DNA of 64,000 bases, taken from the NCBI GenBank assembly GCA_963070105.1, contig OY718805.1, forward strand, positions 10,637,652-10,701,651, in the 5' to 3' direction. The DNA comes from Litomosoides sigmodontis (taxonomy: Eukaryota > Nematoda > Chromadorea > Rhabditida > Onchocercidae). Below are positions 40,200 through 64,000 of this stretch, in pieces. How positions within the stretch are numbered: position 1 is the stretch's first letter; every line of letters begins with the position of its first letter. The notes under the pieces are model-generated. The model ran no database searches. It saw only the letters and a list, made by a program, of their open reading frames with translations, and was not told where the DNA came from. The position numbers and the translations under genes were made by a program.

Positions 40200-43100
40200 T
40201 CTTTCCTCCTCCTCCTCCTCCTCCCCCTCCCCCTCCTCCCCCCTCTTTTTGCTACTTTGGTAGTGTAAAATGAAGAAGGTTTCGTGCTCATGTCCTCCTC
40301 TCTCTTCCGTCCCCGTTTCCTCGCCCTCCTACTTCTTCTTCAGATACCGTCACCGTGACATTGAATGTACAAAACGGAGTAGTAAAGTTGAATTCATTCT
40401 GATGATATCATCTGTGTCATGAAACGGAACAAATCCCACTATCCTCTACCATACCTCCTTCGATAGTCCCTTTAGGTTGCACCATATTTCAACACTCTTA
40501 AACATTTCATTACACTCCAACACTTACCGTATCGTACTAACGTGAAATAAACGAGGGAACGGAGGAAAACTATAAAAATGAAAAGAATTCCATCAAAGCA
40601 GCTGCTATCACTTTTGGCTATATTCCCATCCATGAAAAATTCCACAAATTATTGATTTGCTGCTAAGATTTAGCAGCGCGATGAGATAATTGGGACAAAA
40701 TTTATTTCGGGCAAAAAGATAAAAAGGCAGTTTAAACAATCACAAATAAACGGGGCAAAATGAAGATGGTAAAAAATTTCTATTTAAATAGTTTGTTCCC
40801 GTAACACAGAAATGAACGCTTTGCCTTCTTGTTCCTTTGAAAATGGAATAGTTTGATTGAACACATAAAATTGGCGGCGAATAAGTTATCAAATTATGCA
40901 CAATTGTACTAGCCGTAGTAACAAGGTGATTACCGTAGAACATCCAGAATATCTGAAAACCATCGGGCACTTCAATCACTCCTCAGCTCCAGGTGGGTTC
41001 TCCTAGATGCACAGGAAGTGGCCCTAGGCGAGGGAGATCAACTGAGGGGCTGATTCGCAGTTGAATCTTCTGAAGGCACAACTGTTAATCTGCGCAAAAA
41101 AAAAAGAAAAAAACAGAAATATTGAATTCGTGATCGCGCAATTCTTGAACCTTGAAAGTAATGAAGGTGGTGATGCTGCCGTGTTGGTCGTCGTTGTCGT
41201 CGTTGCCGCTGTTGTCGCTGCTGTCGTCAAGGCCGCCCGCCTGGACAAGTGGCCCCTGGCGGGGCGACGAAGGAGCCAAATGATGAAGACTTCTGTCATC
41301 CTCTTTGCGTAACACATACCGTCAATAACCTCTTCCTCGTCTTTTTTCTCTTCGTTTTAAAATTCAAAACGATTGACACTACAATCAGCGAATATATTTC
41401 GAGCGGAAATGTATTTAAAAATTGAAGAAGCTGTAAATTTGTAATGAGACATTATAAAATTTACCGCTCTCACTGGTGATAAAATAAAATAATTTACGTA
41501 TATTGGTTGAACTGGCGAGCTGAAGATCGAGAAGGAGCGAATTTTGATGACTCTTCCTTGCCTTTGAATAATTTTAAAATTTTAGTAGCATATTTCCAGA
41601 CACTTTGAGATGTCCTGGGCCTTTGCAGCACAAAACGCAATTGCCGCAAGTAACACCAGTTAGCCGATGATTATAAGTGGCACGAGAGGCAGGCAGACAG
41701 TGACCGCGATGAAAACTAAAGTCGACGTTCCTCATCACTTTCATTAAATGCACAAAGGCGACGATGGCCCGGAAAACGAGCCCTGGCTGGCTTAATGGAA
41801 TTTTTTTTCGTTATTTTGAAAGGACGGAAAAAAGGAAAGTATAGGCTGGAAATGCGGAACAGCAACTGCTTCCTTACTTCTACCAAATTAAAATTGCGCG
41901 ACATTTGAGTCGCCGGTAGTGATCAAATTTGAACGAAATTTCTTCATGAATGATGTCGAAATAAAAATAAATGGTATTAAATGATTCGTTGGCAAAAGCA
42001 AATGATAATTTCGCTAATAATAATTGCTCCAACCAAATGGATGGTATCAAAAATTAATTTGACTATCATTCATTTGAGAACGATTAGAAAAAAGAAAAAC
42101 TAATAAATACCCTTCCAAAGGTAGGTTATCTGGCAGATTCAAAAAGCACAGGTACTTTTTTTTGGTTTCCGTGGAAGAGTTATTGCCATCTTGCAGATTA
42201 GCTGAATGTTAGTGCCGATAGATACCGTGAGTCGTCGAGTCACTTCTTCTCATACTCTTTCGAAAGATGAATATCAATGAAATTATCTTTATCACCCTAA
42301 AAGGGAGCACGTCCGTTCCTGGTTGCTGCTACTACTGCAACAACATACCGTCTTTCGCGGACGTATTGATTCCATCTGAATCAAAAATTTAGCAGTACTG
42401 TTACCAAGTTCAGTGAACTCCAAATCATGCAACAGTTAATTCCAACAAATGATCGGATCATTTATTCAATAAACATTCGCTTGCAGAACAGTTTGAATTG
42501 ACAAAATGTCCCTTGAACTTTGCCACACTTACTGTACATTTAGACAGTAGAAAATATAAAATTTTGCATAAAACTCTCTTTAAATCTTGTACTTTTTTAG
42601 GATCTGCATGGCAGAAAAATCTGACTTTGCGAAAGAAATTTAAGCAAAGTTTCCTCGTTACTGAGAATTCCGCTTATCAACTTCACTAGAAAGCCATCCG
42701 CAAAATTCCAGAATTCTGATTTTATTCATGGAGATCTTTACCACATTATCTGATAGTTCTCAAACTTTCTGCGGTAATATGAAATTGTACGATTTTGGAG
42801 TCAAAATTTATCGCAGCAGCCGATCAATGATTTGTTGTTCCATTTAATTTTATGCAACCGGTACTTTACTGCAAGTACTTATTATCTGTTGGCAACTGTC
42901 CAGTAGACGCACGCAAGCACAACGAGAGTTATTCAGTCATGCAAAATGCAAAACGAAGATAACTCGAATCATTCTATCACTTTTATGCTTCTCCTCTCTA
43001 CCAAGCCTCCTCCTCCTCCTCGATGCCACATGAATTTGTTCGGAAAGGAAAATGAATGACAAATTTGAATGTTTGCACCTTTTTTTCCAGAATGATTTAA

Positions 43101-44318
43101 ATTAATTAACTGACATTGAAGCATCCATGAGATTGTTCAGTAAGCGCGACATGAACTGGCCAGCCTCTCTTTACGTTCGCACGCTAATTCATTGCCAATG
43201 TTCGCTCTCCTTCACTTTTTACTCAACCAGTTCATTCATTTTGATTGTTATTCTTCCAAGCGTTAATTTTTAAAAAGTGTAAAAGCTGCCCGACGCTAAC
43301 CTGCTTCACGCAATGGTTAAGTAGGTGTAAATCAAACAGTTGCAAAAGCATTCAATACTTACAAGCTGGATGTTCTTCCTTCTTTTACATAAAAAATTAG
43401 CGTTGAGGCTCATAGCATTCTCTAATGATTGTCATCCAATGACGTGAGAAATTTAATTTCATTTTCTGCTCCTTTTAAAAATAAACTTATATTGCTAGTA
43501 TAAATTCAGACGTAATTTCAATATCACTTTATAGAAAGCATGAATGAGAGGAATGCATCTGCGCTCGAAAGTTGCGAATACATTGCGAGCCTGACAACCC
43601 TGCATATTTTGCCTCACTTTCATTTTTAATTTCTGAATGAATTATAATAGATGGCTGAGTAAAAAAGCTGCCAAATTATTTTCACGTTCTACTTCAATTT
43701 TATCTGTCCATTGTTCGAGGATTTATTTGGTGCCAATTTCAAATCAATAAAGCTGAAATTTGCAAAAACCAAACAGGAAGTTTCGTTTTTCGCTTTCCTT
43801 CAAATTATGAACAGTACGATAAGCTGTAATAATTGCCAATCGTTGTCATCACTGCCGCTAATCACTCCGGCTGTTTGCCAATTCTTATGTTCCATCAATT
43901 ATTCCTTCCGCTCACTCACGCGGTGAGTTTCATAAAACGTTTGAAAAACACTTCTTGAGTGCTTCTCATCAAATGATTAAACTAATTCGGTGAGTGCAAT
44001 GGGACCATTCACAGTGCATCTCTCTCGATGACGACAAGCTAAAGGAGGCAACTTCATTTCACCTCTTTAATTGTTCGTTGAGTTGTCGGAAGAAATGAAA
44101 GGAGAGGGGTGAAACAAACGGTTTCCTCCCTCACTTCTCCCTCCTTCTTCCGTCGAATCGAATTGCTAAAGCGTACAATTTGAAGGGTTAGAAATGCGGC
44201 AAGCACCACAGCTTCTTCCAATTACGCTCGATATGTGCGCCGTTCACGTTCACCCTTCGCCTTCGTCGATACCGTTCCGTCTCACTCTTTCTTTTCCTTG
44301 TAAACAGAGAGGAATGGA

Positions 44319-44320
<2 letters not shown>
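40200..44320. other. Intergenic stretch with simple-sequence patches
   Basis: A CTC/CCT-rich run at about 40200-40245 and a GTC/GTT-rich patch at about 41170-41230 create spurious poly-Val or poly-Thr frames. Otherwise no exon with splice support. Confidence 0.4.
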
Positions 44321-44358
<38 letters not shown>

Positions 44359-44381
44359 CGTGCGCGTGCGTCCGTGTGTGT
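44321..44381. repeat. (TG)n compound microsatellite
   Basis: About 17 TG units followed by interrupted TGCG/TCCG repeats. Confidence 0.95.
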
Positions 44382-45256
44382 ACATATGATGTTTCATCTT
44401 TCTAAACAAGGAGAAGCGATGCAAGAGAAACCTGAAATGAAAATGGATGCATGGGTAATTGTTCTAACTGAATTCAATGCTCTCCAACGAATGGAAATGT
44501 AATTTAAAAGTGAGAAAGAGAGAGAGAGAGAGATTTTTAGAGAAGCTGAACTTCAAAGAACTGTGCTGCAAACGGAAGTTCAATTTGCATCGATTCAAAA
44601 TTTCGCCAGAAACGCAGAAGGACATAAATATTGCGAGATTTCTGGCAATATATAGGCTCTCTTCAAGTGTCTCTTCACTTTCATCCTTCCTTTTTGTCTT
44701 ATTCCAAATATTTCGAAGCTTTGTTCGCATCAAATTTTTTATTATGTTCCGTACGGATCGTAGTTTACAACTTCATCAAGTTGTTGATCAGAGCGATTGT
44801 TGTTATTATTTCAAGCAATATTATGGCGATGAGGCATTTATTTCAAATGCGTGTGCGTGTGCGTGTGTGTTTGGCAGGAACGCTACTACGGGATTCGAAC
44901 TTGGAACTGTTGTTGTTGAGGATGCGCTGGTTTCGTTTAATCACCTTCTTCTGTCATAACGTGAACTCTTAAGAGTAAGGTCGGTTGGAAGTTGTTAAAT
45001 TACATAGCATTTTGTCACTAATGTTTCTTTTGTATTCACCAGTCTATCAGCTTAATAAATGCAAAACTTGTTCTGCTAAAAAATATCGAATCATAATACG
45101 TACTGAGAGAGGGAGAGAGGGAGAGAGGGAGAAAGAGAAAGCATTTTTGCTTTGTACAACATTGCACGATCTTAAAAAACGATCGGCAGTGATATATCGC
45201 TAAACAAATACAAATATATACAGTAGAGGCTGATTAATTCATGTTGTTGAAAGATA

Positions 45257-45291
<35 letters not shown>

Positions 45292-47704
45292 TACTTTGTC
45301 ACTTTGCTTAAGGAAGGTAACGCGGATGTGTGCGTGCAAAAATGAATATGTTAAATAGTTCAAGTATAGGGTTTTGTTTGGGATAGGAGGATCCATTATG
45401 TGAGATATGGCGTTTAGTAGCGAAATTTTTATTAGAACTGAAATTTTTAGCGAACGAGCGACATCAGTTCAGTTTTTGGTAAAATGAATTGGTAGTGTGG
45501 TGGAACTTGCTGTGCCAGTTTCGTTTCTGTTTCTGATGTTGATCCATCCATTTCATTTTCCTGCTGCTTCCCCTCGCCGTTCTTCATTCCGTCTCTGCTC
45601 CTTTCTTCCGACGCTTCATTCCACTCATTTGTAGCCCGTCTCCTCAGAGTTTCCATTCTGATAAAGTATGCAAGGAAAATGAGGGAAGATTCTTCACCTT
45701 CCCCTCTTTTTCCTCACCCGTAAGTGTCCACTGACTCATCCTCGCACCACCCATTCATCTCGCAGGGAGTTTCGCAGCTTCCCTTTGAATAGAAGCCGCG
45801 GAGAGCAAGTACCGTTCTCCTTGCTTCCTGAGAGACAGATGGGCAGACAGCTGAATCCTACTCTTCCCGACTAAATTCCAGCGACAGAAATGATTTTCGG
45901 GTGTAAAAAAACGACATTAACACACAAACATATGGTAAGTGGAAAGGGAACAGGGAGAATCCGGTATGTCTGGAATGGAATGGATTCCTCTTGTTTCATT
46001 GCCCTATTCCGTTCGATAAGGAAAAGGATGATTTACAGCAATCCTCTCACTCCTTTCAACTTCCCCCTTTCTGTGTCAGTCGATAAGACGCGCTTTGAGA
46101 AAGGAAATAACAAAAGGATTAGTGAGATTTTCGGTCCAATTATTTTTTTACAATTCTCATTAGGTTCATTTCTTAAATCAAAAAAAAAAAGTTTGCTAAA
46201 TTTTCTAAAAAAAAAGGAAGGAAAGTGGCATATTCAACTGAAGGGAAACAATCTTTAATTGTATTTTATGCACCAAAAGCACGCTTCTTCGCATGGGAAA
46301 ACATCGTATAGGAAGTCGAAAGTTTAAGTTTCCGTTGAGGTATCATCAGTTCGGTCTCCAAATTTCTCCAATCTTTCGCTTTTTCAAATGAAAGAATTGA
46401 ATAATTGAGGATGTTATTATGAATAGCTACTTCGTTCCTATTTTAGTCGTTTTTAAGTGTGAAAATTAGATTACATAAATTTCAGTCTCTTCAACCTCTC
46501 TCCTCCCTCCCCCCATTTATATGCAAAGTTTATAAGACTTTCCTCACAGTGTCTTCTTTCTTTGGAATTTATTTTTTCCCAGATGGTTTTCATTTGCTGA
46601 TATTTGTCTTTCTTTCATCCTTTTCCGCTTCTGAGAGAGCTTCCTCCTCCCTGCTTGAAGAAGTTCAATGAGCGCTCGTTCTCTGTTGCAACCCTGCCGA
46701 GTTTTTGCTCCCTTCCTGTCATCGAGGGAAAGACGATAAGGACAAGAAGTTTTTGTTGCTTCAACAGTACCATTCCTTCGCTAGCAGGCAGGCCTCTGCT
46801 GCTTCTGTAAATGGATGATGCAGCAGAGATAGAGGAAACGTGAAAGCGAAAAGGAAAGAGGCGAATAGTGCAAATTCCAGCCTTATCATTTAAGTAGTGG
46901 CCCGACAAGCGGCAGCACTGGCAGGGGAGGTCAGCTTTGACTTTCAATTTTTGCTTAAGCAAACTTCCCGACTGACGCCGTGGTCATCGAGAGCACCCCC
47001 AACCGCTAGGAATGATCGATCAACGATTGCTCCTGCTCCTCCTCATCCATCGATCAGTAAGCATGAACGATGATCGCTTCTTCCGTCCCCAACCAGCAAA
47101 GGTAAAAAATAAACACAACGAGCATAATCACACTTTCCTGCAACATTCGAGAGATGGGCAACTTGGAGGGATCCACGAGATGACATTCCCAACATTCTGC
47201 AACATTTTGGCAAACTGTTCTAGTTGAATTGCACAGTGACTTTTTAAATTGTTCTGATTTAAACAAGTGAAATTCAGCCACACATTATGGTGTGATAAAA
47301 AGGAGGATGGAAGGGAAATAAATAAGTAATTTCGATCCGATATTTGTCACACGGAAAGGAAACAACTAGCACTCCTCATGTTTCATTTCAGTTTAAAATT
47401 TATTCAAATTTGTTTTCATTTGCAAGTGAAGTTTGAGACAACGTGCTTAGAGCAATGATTGACAAGACAATTATGGGAGGAATGGCACTTGCTGATCGCT
47501 CATTATTCATTCCTCTCAATGTTCCTCTATGCACTCTCCCTTCCTGCTCATCTAAACTGAATTATTTAACTGCCGGAAGGAATTATTAAAATTAGAACCT
47601 CACATTTTTATCCAATCCCTCCTCATACAAGCTCAGTCAAAGTGTTAAAAATCGATATTGCTATGCATTTATTTATATCTAGATGATAGTGGTTTATTCC
47701 AGTG
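44382..47704. other. Intergenic stretch with (GA)n tracts
   Basis: A (GA)n tract lies at 45259-45290 and a smaller one near 44518-44534. No frame is supported as a gene. The lower promoter side belongs to the gene at 47705. Confidence 0.4.
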
Positions 47705-48594
47705 ATGCAGTTGTTACACTTTACCACTTACACGTTTGCTGCGTTTATTACCTCTTTCTGCTTCACGGAAGCGGATTGGTTTGATGATTTGGTAAGTGGC
47801 TTGCATCGGAAAATCGTTTCCGGTGCTGATTACATCAGAGATAGAGCTGCTCCAACGGTACGCGAGACATTTGACGGGGCTAAATCTAAACTGCAGAATC
47901 CCGAAACTCACCGGCATATCCAACATTGGATCAAAGAGGTTTGGGATCATCTAACTTCCTAAAAATCAATTAATCAGTTAAGGAAATCGAAATTGTGAAT
48001 GCGAAGGGTGATTTCAATCCCTTGCTTTATACATGTTCCAAACATTTGAAATGTTGCAAAATTTTCATCAATTTTGACTAAAAGTAAATTTAAATAAAGA
48101 GTAGTGACCAGACCACCAATCGACTAACACCCCTTTTTTGCTTAATTTTTCAATTAAACTTTGGATAATCAACCAAATTATTTCCCAAATAATTTGGAAG
48201 CATACTTTGTGTCAGTTAGAGCGGTTTCAAATGAATTTATTGTTTGTTCTACAAAACTGAAGAGAATACAGTGAGCCAGTAGCTTTACAACTTCTGTGGT
48301 GGAATCTCTCTAGTTATTTTCATCATAATTGGGGATAGGAAAAAAGCTAAGTGCTACGGAATCCATAATTCTCAGCTCTGATTCGCTGTGATAAGCAATA
48401 GAATATGTGGCGGTCCGAAGGGTTAAAAAGTTCAATTTCAGGAAGCTATTCCGGCTATAAGGGCAAAAGTTGATGCGTTAATTAGCTTCATGAAGAGAGA
48501 AGTAGTGCCAGAGCTGCAAGAGATCAGGGATGCTTACAATAGCGCTGCAGTGGAGAGTTATGATGCTGATAAGAAGAAAAAGGGACGCAGCTGA
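47705..48594 (+). CDS. Small secreted helical protein, two exons (filarial surface-antigen-like)
   Basis: Exons 47705-47938 and 48442-48594 join in phase 0 (donor GAG/GTTTGG, acceptor TTCAATTTCAG) to give 128 aa. A signal peptide (MQLLHFTTYTFAAFITSFCF) is followed by EADWFDDLVSGLHRKIV, then predicted amphipathic helices (APTVRETFDGAKSKLQNPE; AIPAIRAKVDALISFMKREV). The C-terminus is Lys-rich (DADKKKKGRS). There are no cysteines in the mature part. ATG 47705 lies two bases after TTTATTCCAG, a likely spliced-leader acceptor. Size, helical make-up and basic tail recall the small nematode-specific surface antigens of the Ov-103/MSA-1 type. That resemblance is from memory and is not proven. Function unknown. 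Confidence 0.75.
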
Positions 48595-49809
48595 TTGGTG
48601 AAACGAAGAACAAGACCTGAAATTCTTCCTCTTTAAGTACTTCGTTTCCTGGTAGTAGTAGATATTAGTTAATTAGAAAGCGACGTCGTAGCAAGGATAA
48701 TATGATCTGTGAAAAAAGTGATTATTGATTGTATAATGCACCAGTGGTAATAATAATAATAATGATAGTAATTGTGCACGTGTTGGTAACGCAGTATTAT
48801 CACTGATGACAGCACTACTAGTGATGAGAAGGAAGGTGACATTTGCGACATGCTCAATGTCACACAGATAGTATGTGTAGTGCAGATGTCGTTATGACAA
48901 TGAATCGAGAGATGCCAGGATGACGATGACGATGATGGTGGTGGTGGTGATGAGTTCCATCATTATCAGTCGATCCATCTGTTTATCTTTCCTTCTCCTC
49001 TTTCCCCCTCATCTTGTGTCTCGAGCGACGAATTTGGGTAAATGAATTTTGTTAATCATCTGCACATCGGCCTATTACCAGCACGCATCACACCACCATC
49101 ACCTTCACCACCCACCCAACTGTCCACGCATGCACGATGCATGCTTGGCAACCCGCAATTCCTGATAAATTCCTGCTTTCATTATTATTCTGTACAGTTG
49201 GCGTGCATTTCGGGTACGCAAGGAATCGTAGTGGCACAGCAGCAGGTGCATTGATTGCTGTACTGGATGTAAACGGAAGCACTGATGAATCAGCAGCTAT
49301 CATCAATGGATCGAACGTTTCATTCGGTTTGTGCTTGCTTTTCGTAATTTCCAAGTTGTAATCTTATCTCAGCGCTAGCTGTCGCTGTTGTTGTAAAGTT
49401 CAGCCCTGTCAACTACTATAATTATCAATCAACCTCTGTTCATTAATTACCATTGTCTATCTGTCAGCAGTTCATCTCAGCCCAACAGTTGCAATTATTT
49501 TTATTTTGGCTAACATTGACTTGTGGATGAATTAACAGAGTGTGCGTGCACACCAAGTAATCATTTCAGCACACTTAAAAGACAGATCAGACATTTGTCG
49601 TGGGTATTCCTCAACTTCAAAGTTTACAGTATAATGCCAAAATTGCAGCAAATTTCCAACACTTTCATCCCCTGTTGCTCGCTCGTAAGAGCTGCACCGA
49701 GTCACATTCTCTTAAACACATTTTGAGTTAAATCCCAATGCAACATCTCTTCTCATATAGGTGAATTTTAAGTTTTCCCCACTTTTCTTTGTCCCCGAAA
49801 AGTAAGAGA

Positions 49810-49829
49810 GGGGGGGGGGGGGGGGGGGG
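49810..49829 (+). repeat. G20 homopolymer tract
   Basis: Twenty or so consecutive G, then A and a further G5. It could form a G-quadruplex and is prone to sequencing error. Confidence 0.9.
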
Positions 49830-50382
49830 AGGGGGACGGCATGAAATAGAAGGGAAAAAGCAGTCTGGACGATTATCTGTCTGTTCACTTTGGAACGGAA
49901 TGGAATGGAGTGAAGGGGAATGGAAAGGAAAGGGAAAGATAAGGAAGTAAATAAGCAATCGTCCACCAGTGCTTTCCGCTTCTCTCCCTTCCTTCCTTCC
50001 TCATACGTCGTCCCTTTGCTCCGAGTAATCTCGGGGTTCTCCTCCCTCACACTTTTCGCCAGTTTCACTCACTGCCTCCCCTCGTGATTCTCACACACAC
50101 ACACACACGGATAAATACAAAAGCAGAGAGAGAGAGAGAGAGAGAGCGCAGTTCGGTTCGGTAGGAGGGGAACGGCGGATTCCTTTGCCAGCAATTCATT
50201 TGTGTGTGATGCACACACTACCACCTTCTGCTCCGCACTTCTGCTCGGATAAGCAGGCGAGCAGGAAGGAAGCTGCCGCCAGCAAAAGGGCAGCATCCTC
50301 AAGCACTTAGCTCGAAACTCATGATGATGCCCAGCCGCTTGTCCTGACATCGGTGACGACACTGCGCTATCGTTGCTGCATA

Positions 50383-50432
50383 GCCATACCATACCATACC
50401 ATACCGCACCGTGCCATACCATACCATACCAT
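50383..50432. repeat. (CCATA)n pentanucleotide array
   Basis: About ten units of CCATA with two degenerate units in the middle (CCGCA, CCGTG). Confidence 0.9.
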
Positions 50433-50759
50433 CGCTATGATGGCTGCTCCTTCCATCAGCAACGTTGTGTCCTAATAATAATCCTCATTATTACAACTTA
50501 TAGCAAAAGCTAACATCAGGGAATATTAGGCGGCCGTTATTGCGATAATTAACTGCTCTCCCTTCCTACATCTCCCGTCCTGTTTCCACTTTACGAATTA
50601 AAATCATTATCACTAGGCTACATTTTGATAGTGGCAGTGTGTTGTGACACATTTAGCACAATGTTTGCGCTTCGTGCTTGCGAAGTCGAGGCCTTCTTAC
50701 GAGTTGAAATGTCGAGTCGAAAAGAAAACTATCAAGTTTAATTTTTAACCAGAATTCAG

Positions 50760-63941
<13,182 letters not shown>

Positions 63942-64000
63942 GTACGAAGTGGTGGGGGGGGAGGTTGGCATTTGTAATACTCAGCAACATCAATGTGTTA

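Larger units (their letters stand above)
48595..50759. other. Intergenic stretch with simple repeats
   Basis: No supported gene. It contains (ATA)n near 48750, an unbroken G-run (49810-49829), a short CA run near 50094-50108, (GA)n near 50126-50147 and a CCATA pentamer array (50383-50432). Confidence 0.5.

Noticed and set aside
41024..41317. Poly-Thr / poly-Val frames on both strands
   Set aside because: They arise from a GTC/GTT-rich simple-sequence patch. Neither frame has splice signals or a recognisable domain.
50069..50422. Minus frame with repeated Met/Val/Trp at its start
   Set aside because: Generated by the CCATA pentamer array and (GA)n tract. No homology.

Overview
The window is eukaryotic and almost certainly nematode. 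Genes are split into small exons of 60-350 bp with phase-consistent GT..AG introns and T-rich TTTCAG/TTTTAG acceptors. Several first exons begin right after such an acceptor a few bases before the ATG, as expected for spliced-leader trans-splicing. Intergenic DNA is AT-rich with many (CA)n, (GA)n and (AAT)n tracts. Gene content and one small secreted protein resembling filarial surface antigens suggest a clade III (Spirurina) parasite, but the species is not determined. Exon models were built by hand from reading frames, splice sites and phase. Bases marked approximate in an entry could not be fixed by phase.

Layout: (1) 47-6091, minus: a BRD8-type chromatin protein with an N-terminal SANT-like domain, charged middle and bromodomain; its 3' end lies beyond the window edge. 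(2) 6.8-22.8 kb: mostly non-coding and repeat-rich. It holds a probable small membrane-protein gene (7235-7837), a few weak candidate exons, a large inverted repeat (arms of about 420 bp) and three copies of a roughly 0.4-0.6 kb dispersed repeat. (3) 22874-38134, minus: a gene of about 30 exons for a modular type I membrane protein. Its order is signal peptide, N-terminal beta-domain with a mature N-terminal His, two EGF modules, first half of a DOMON domain, three TIL modules, two whole DOMON domains, second half of the first DOMON, another DOMON, SEA, transmembrane helix and a cytoplasmic tail with a PPxY motif. One of its introns carries a 726-bp (TAA/TAG)n microsatellite. (4) 38.1-47.7 kb: intergenic, no supported gene. 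(5) 47705-48594, plus: a two-exon secreted helical protein of 128 aa. (6) 50760-63941 and beyond, plus: a perlecan-like gene with SEA, six LDL-receptor class A modules, one Ig domain and two long low-complexity exons. (7) 56169-58825, minus: an HHAT-type (Rasp/Skinny Hedgehog) MBOAT acyltransferase lying wholly inside a 4.7-kb intron of the perlecan-like gene.

The genes do not form a pathway. BRD8 is nuclear. The DOMON and perlecan-like proteins are surface or extracellular-matrix proteins. HHAT acts in the ER membrane on secreted ligands. The most unusual structures are the DOMON domain interrupted by a cassette of complete TIL and DOMON modules, and the antisense HHAT gene nested inside the perlecan-like gene.
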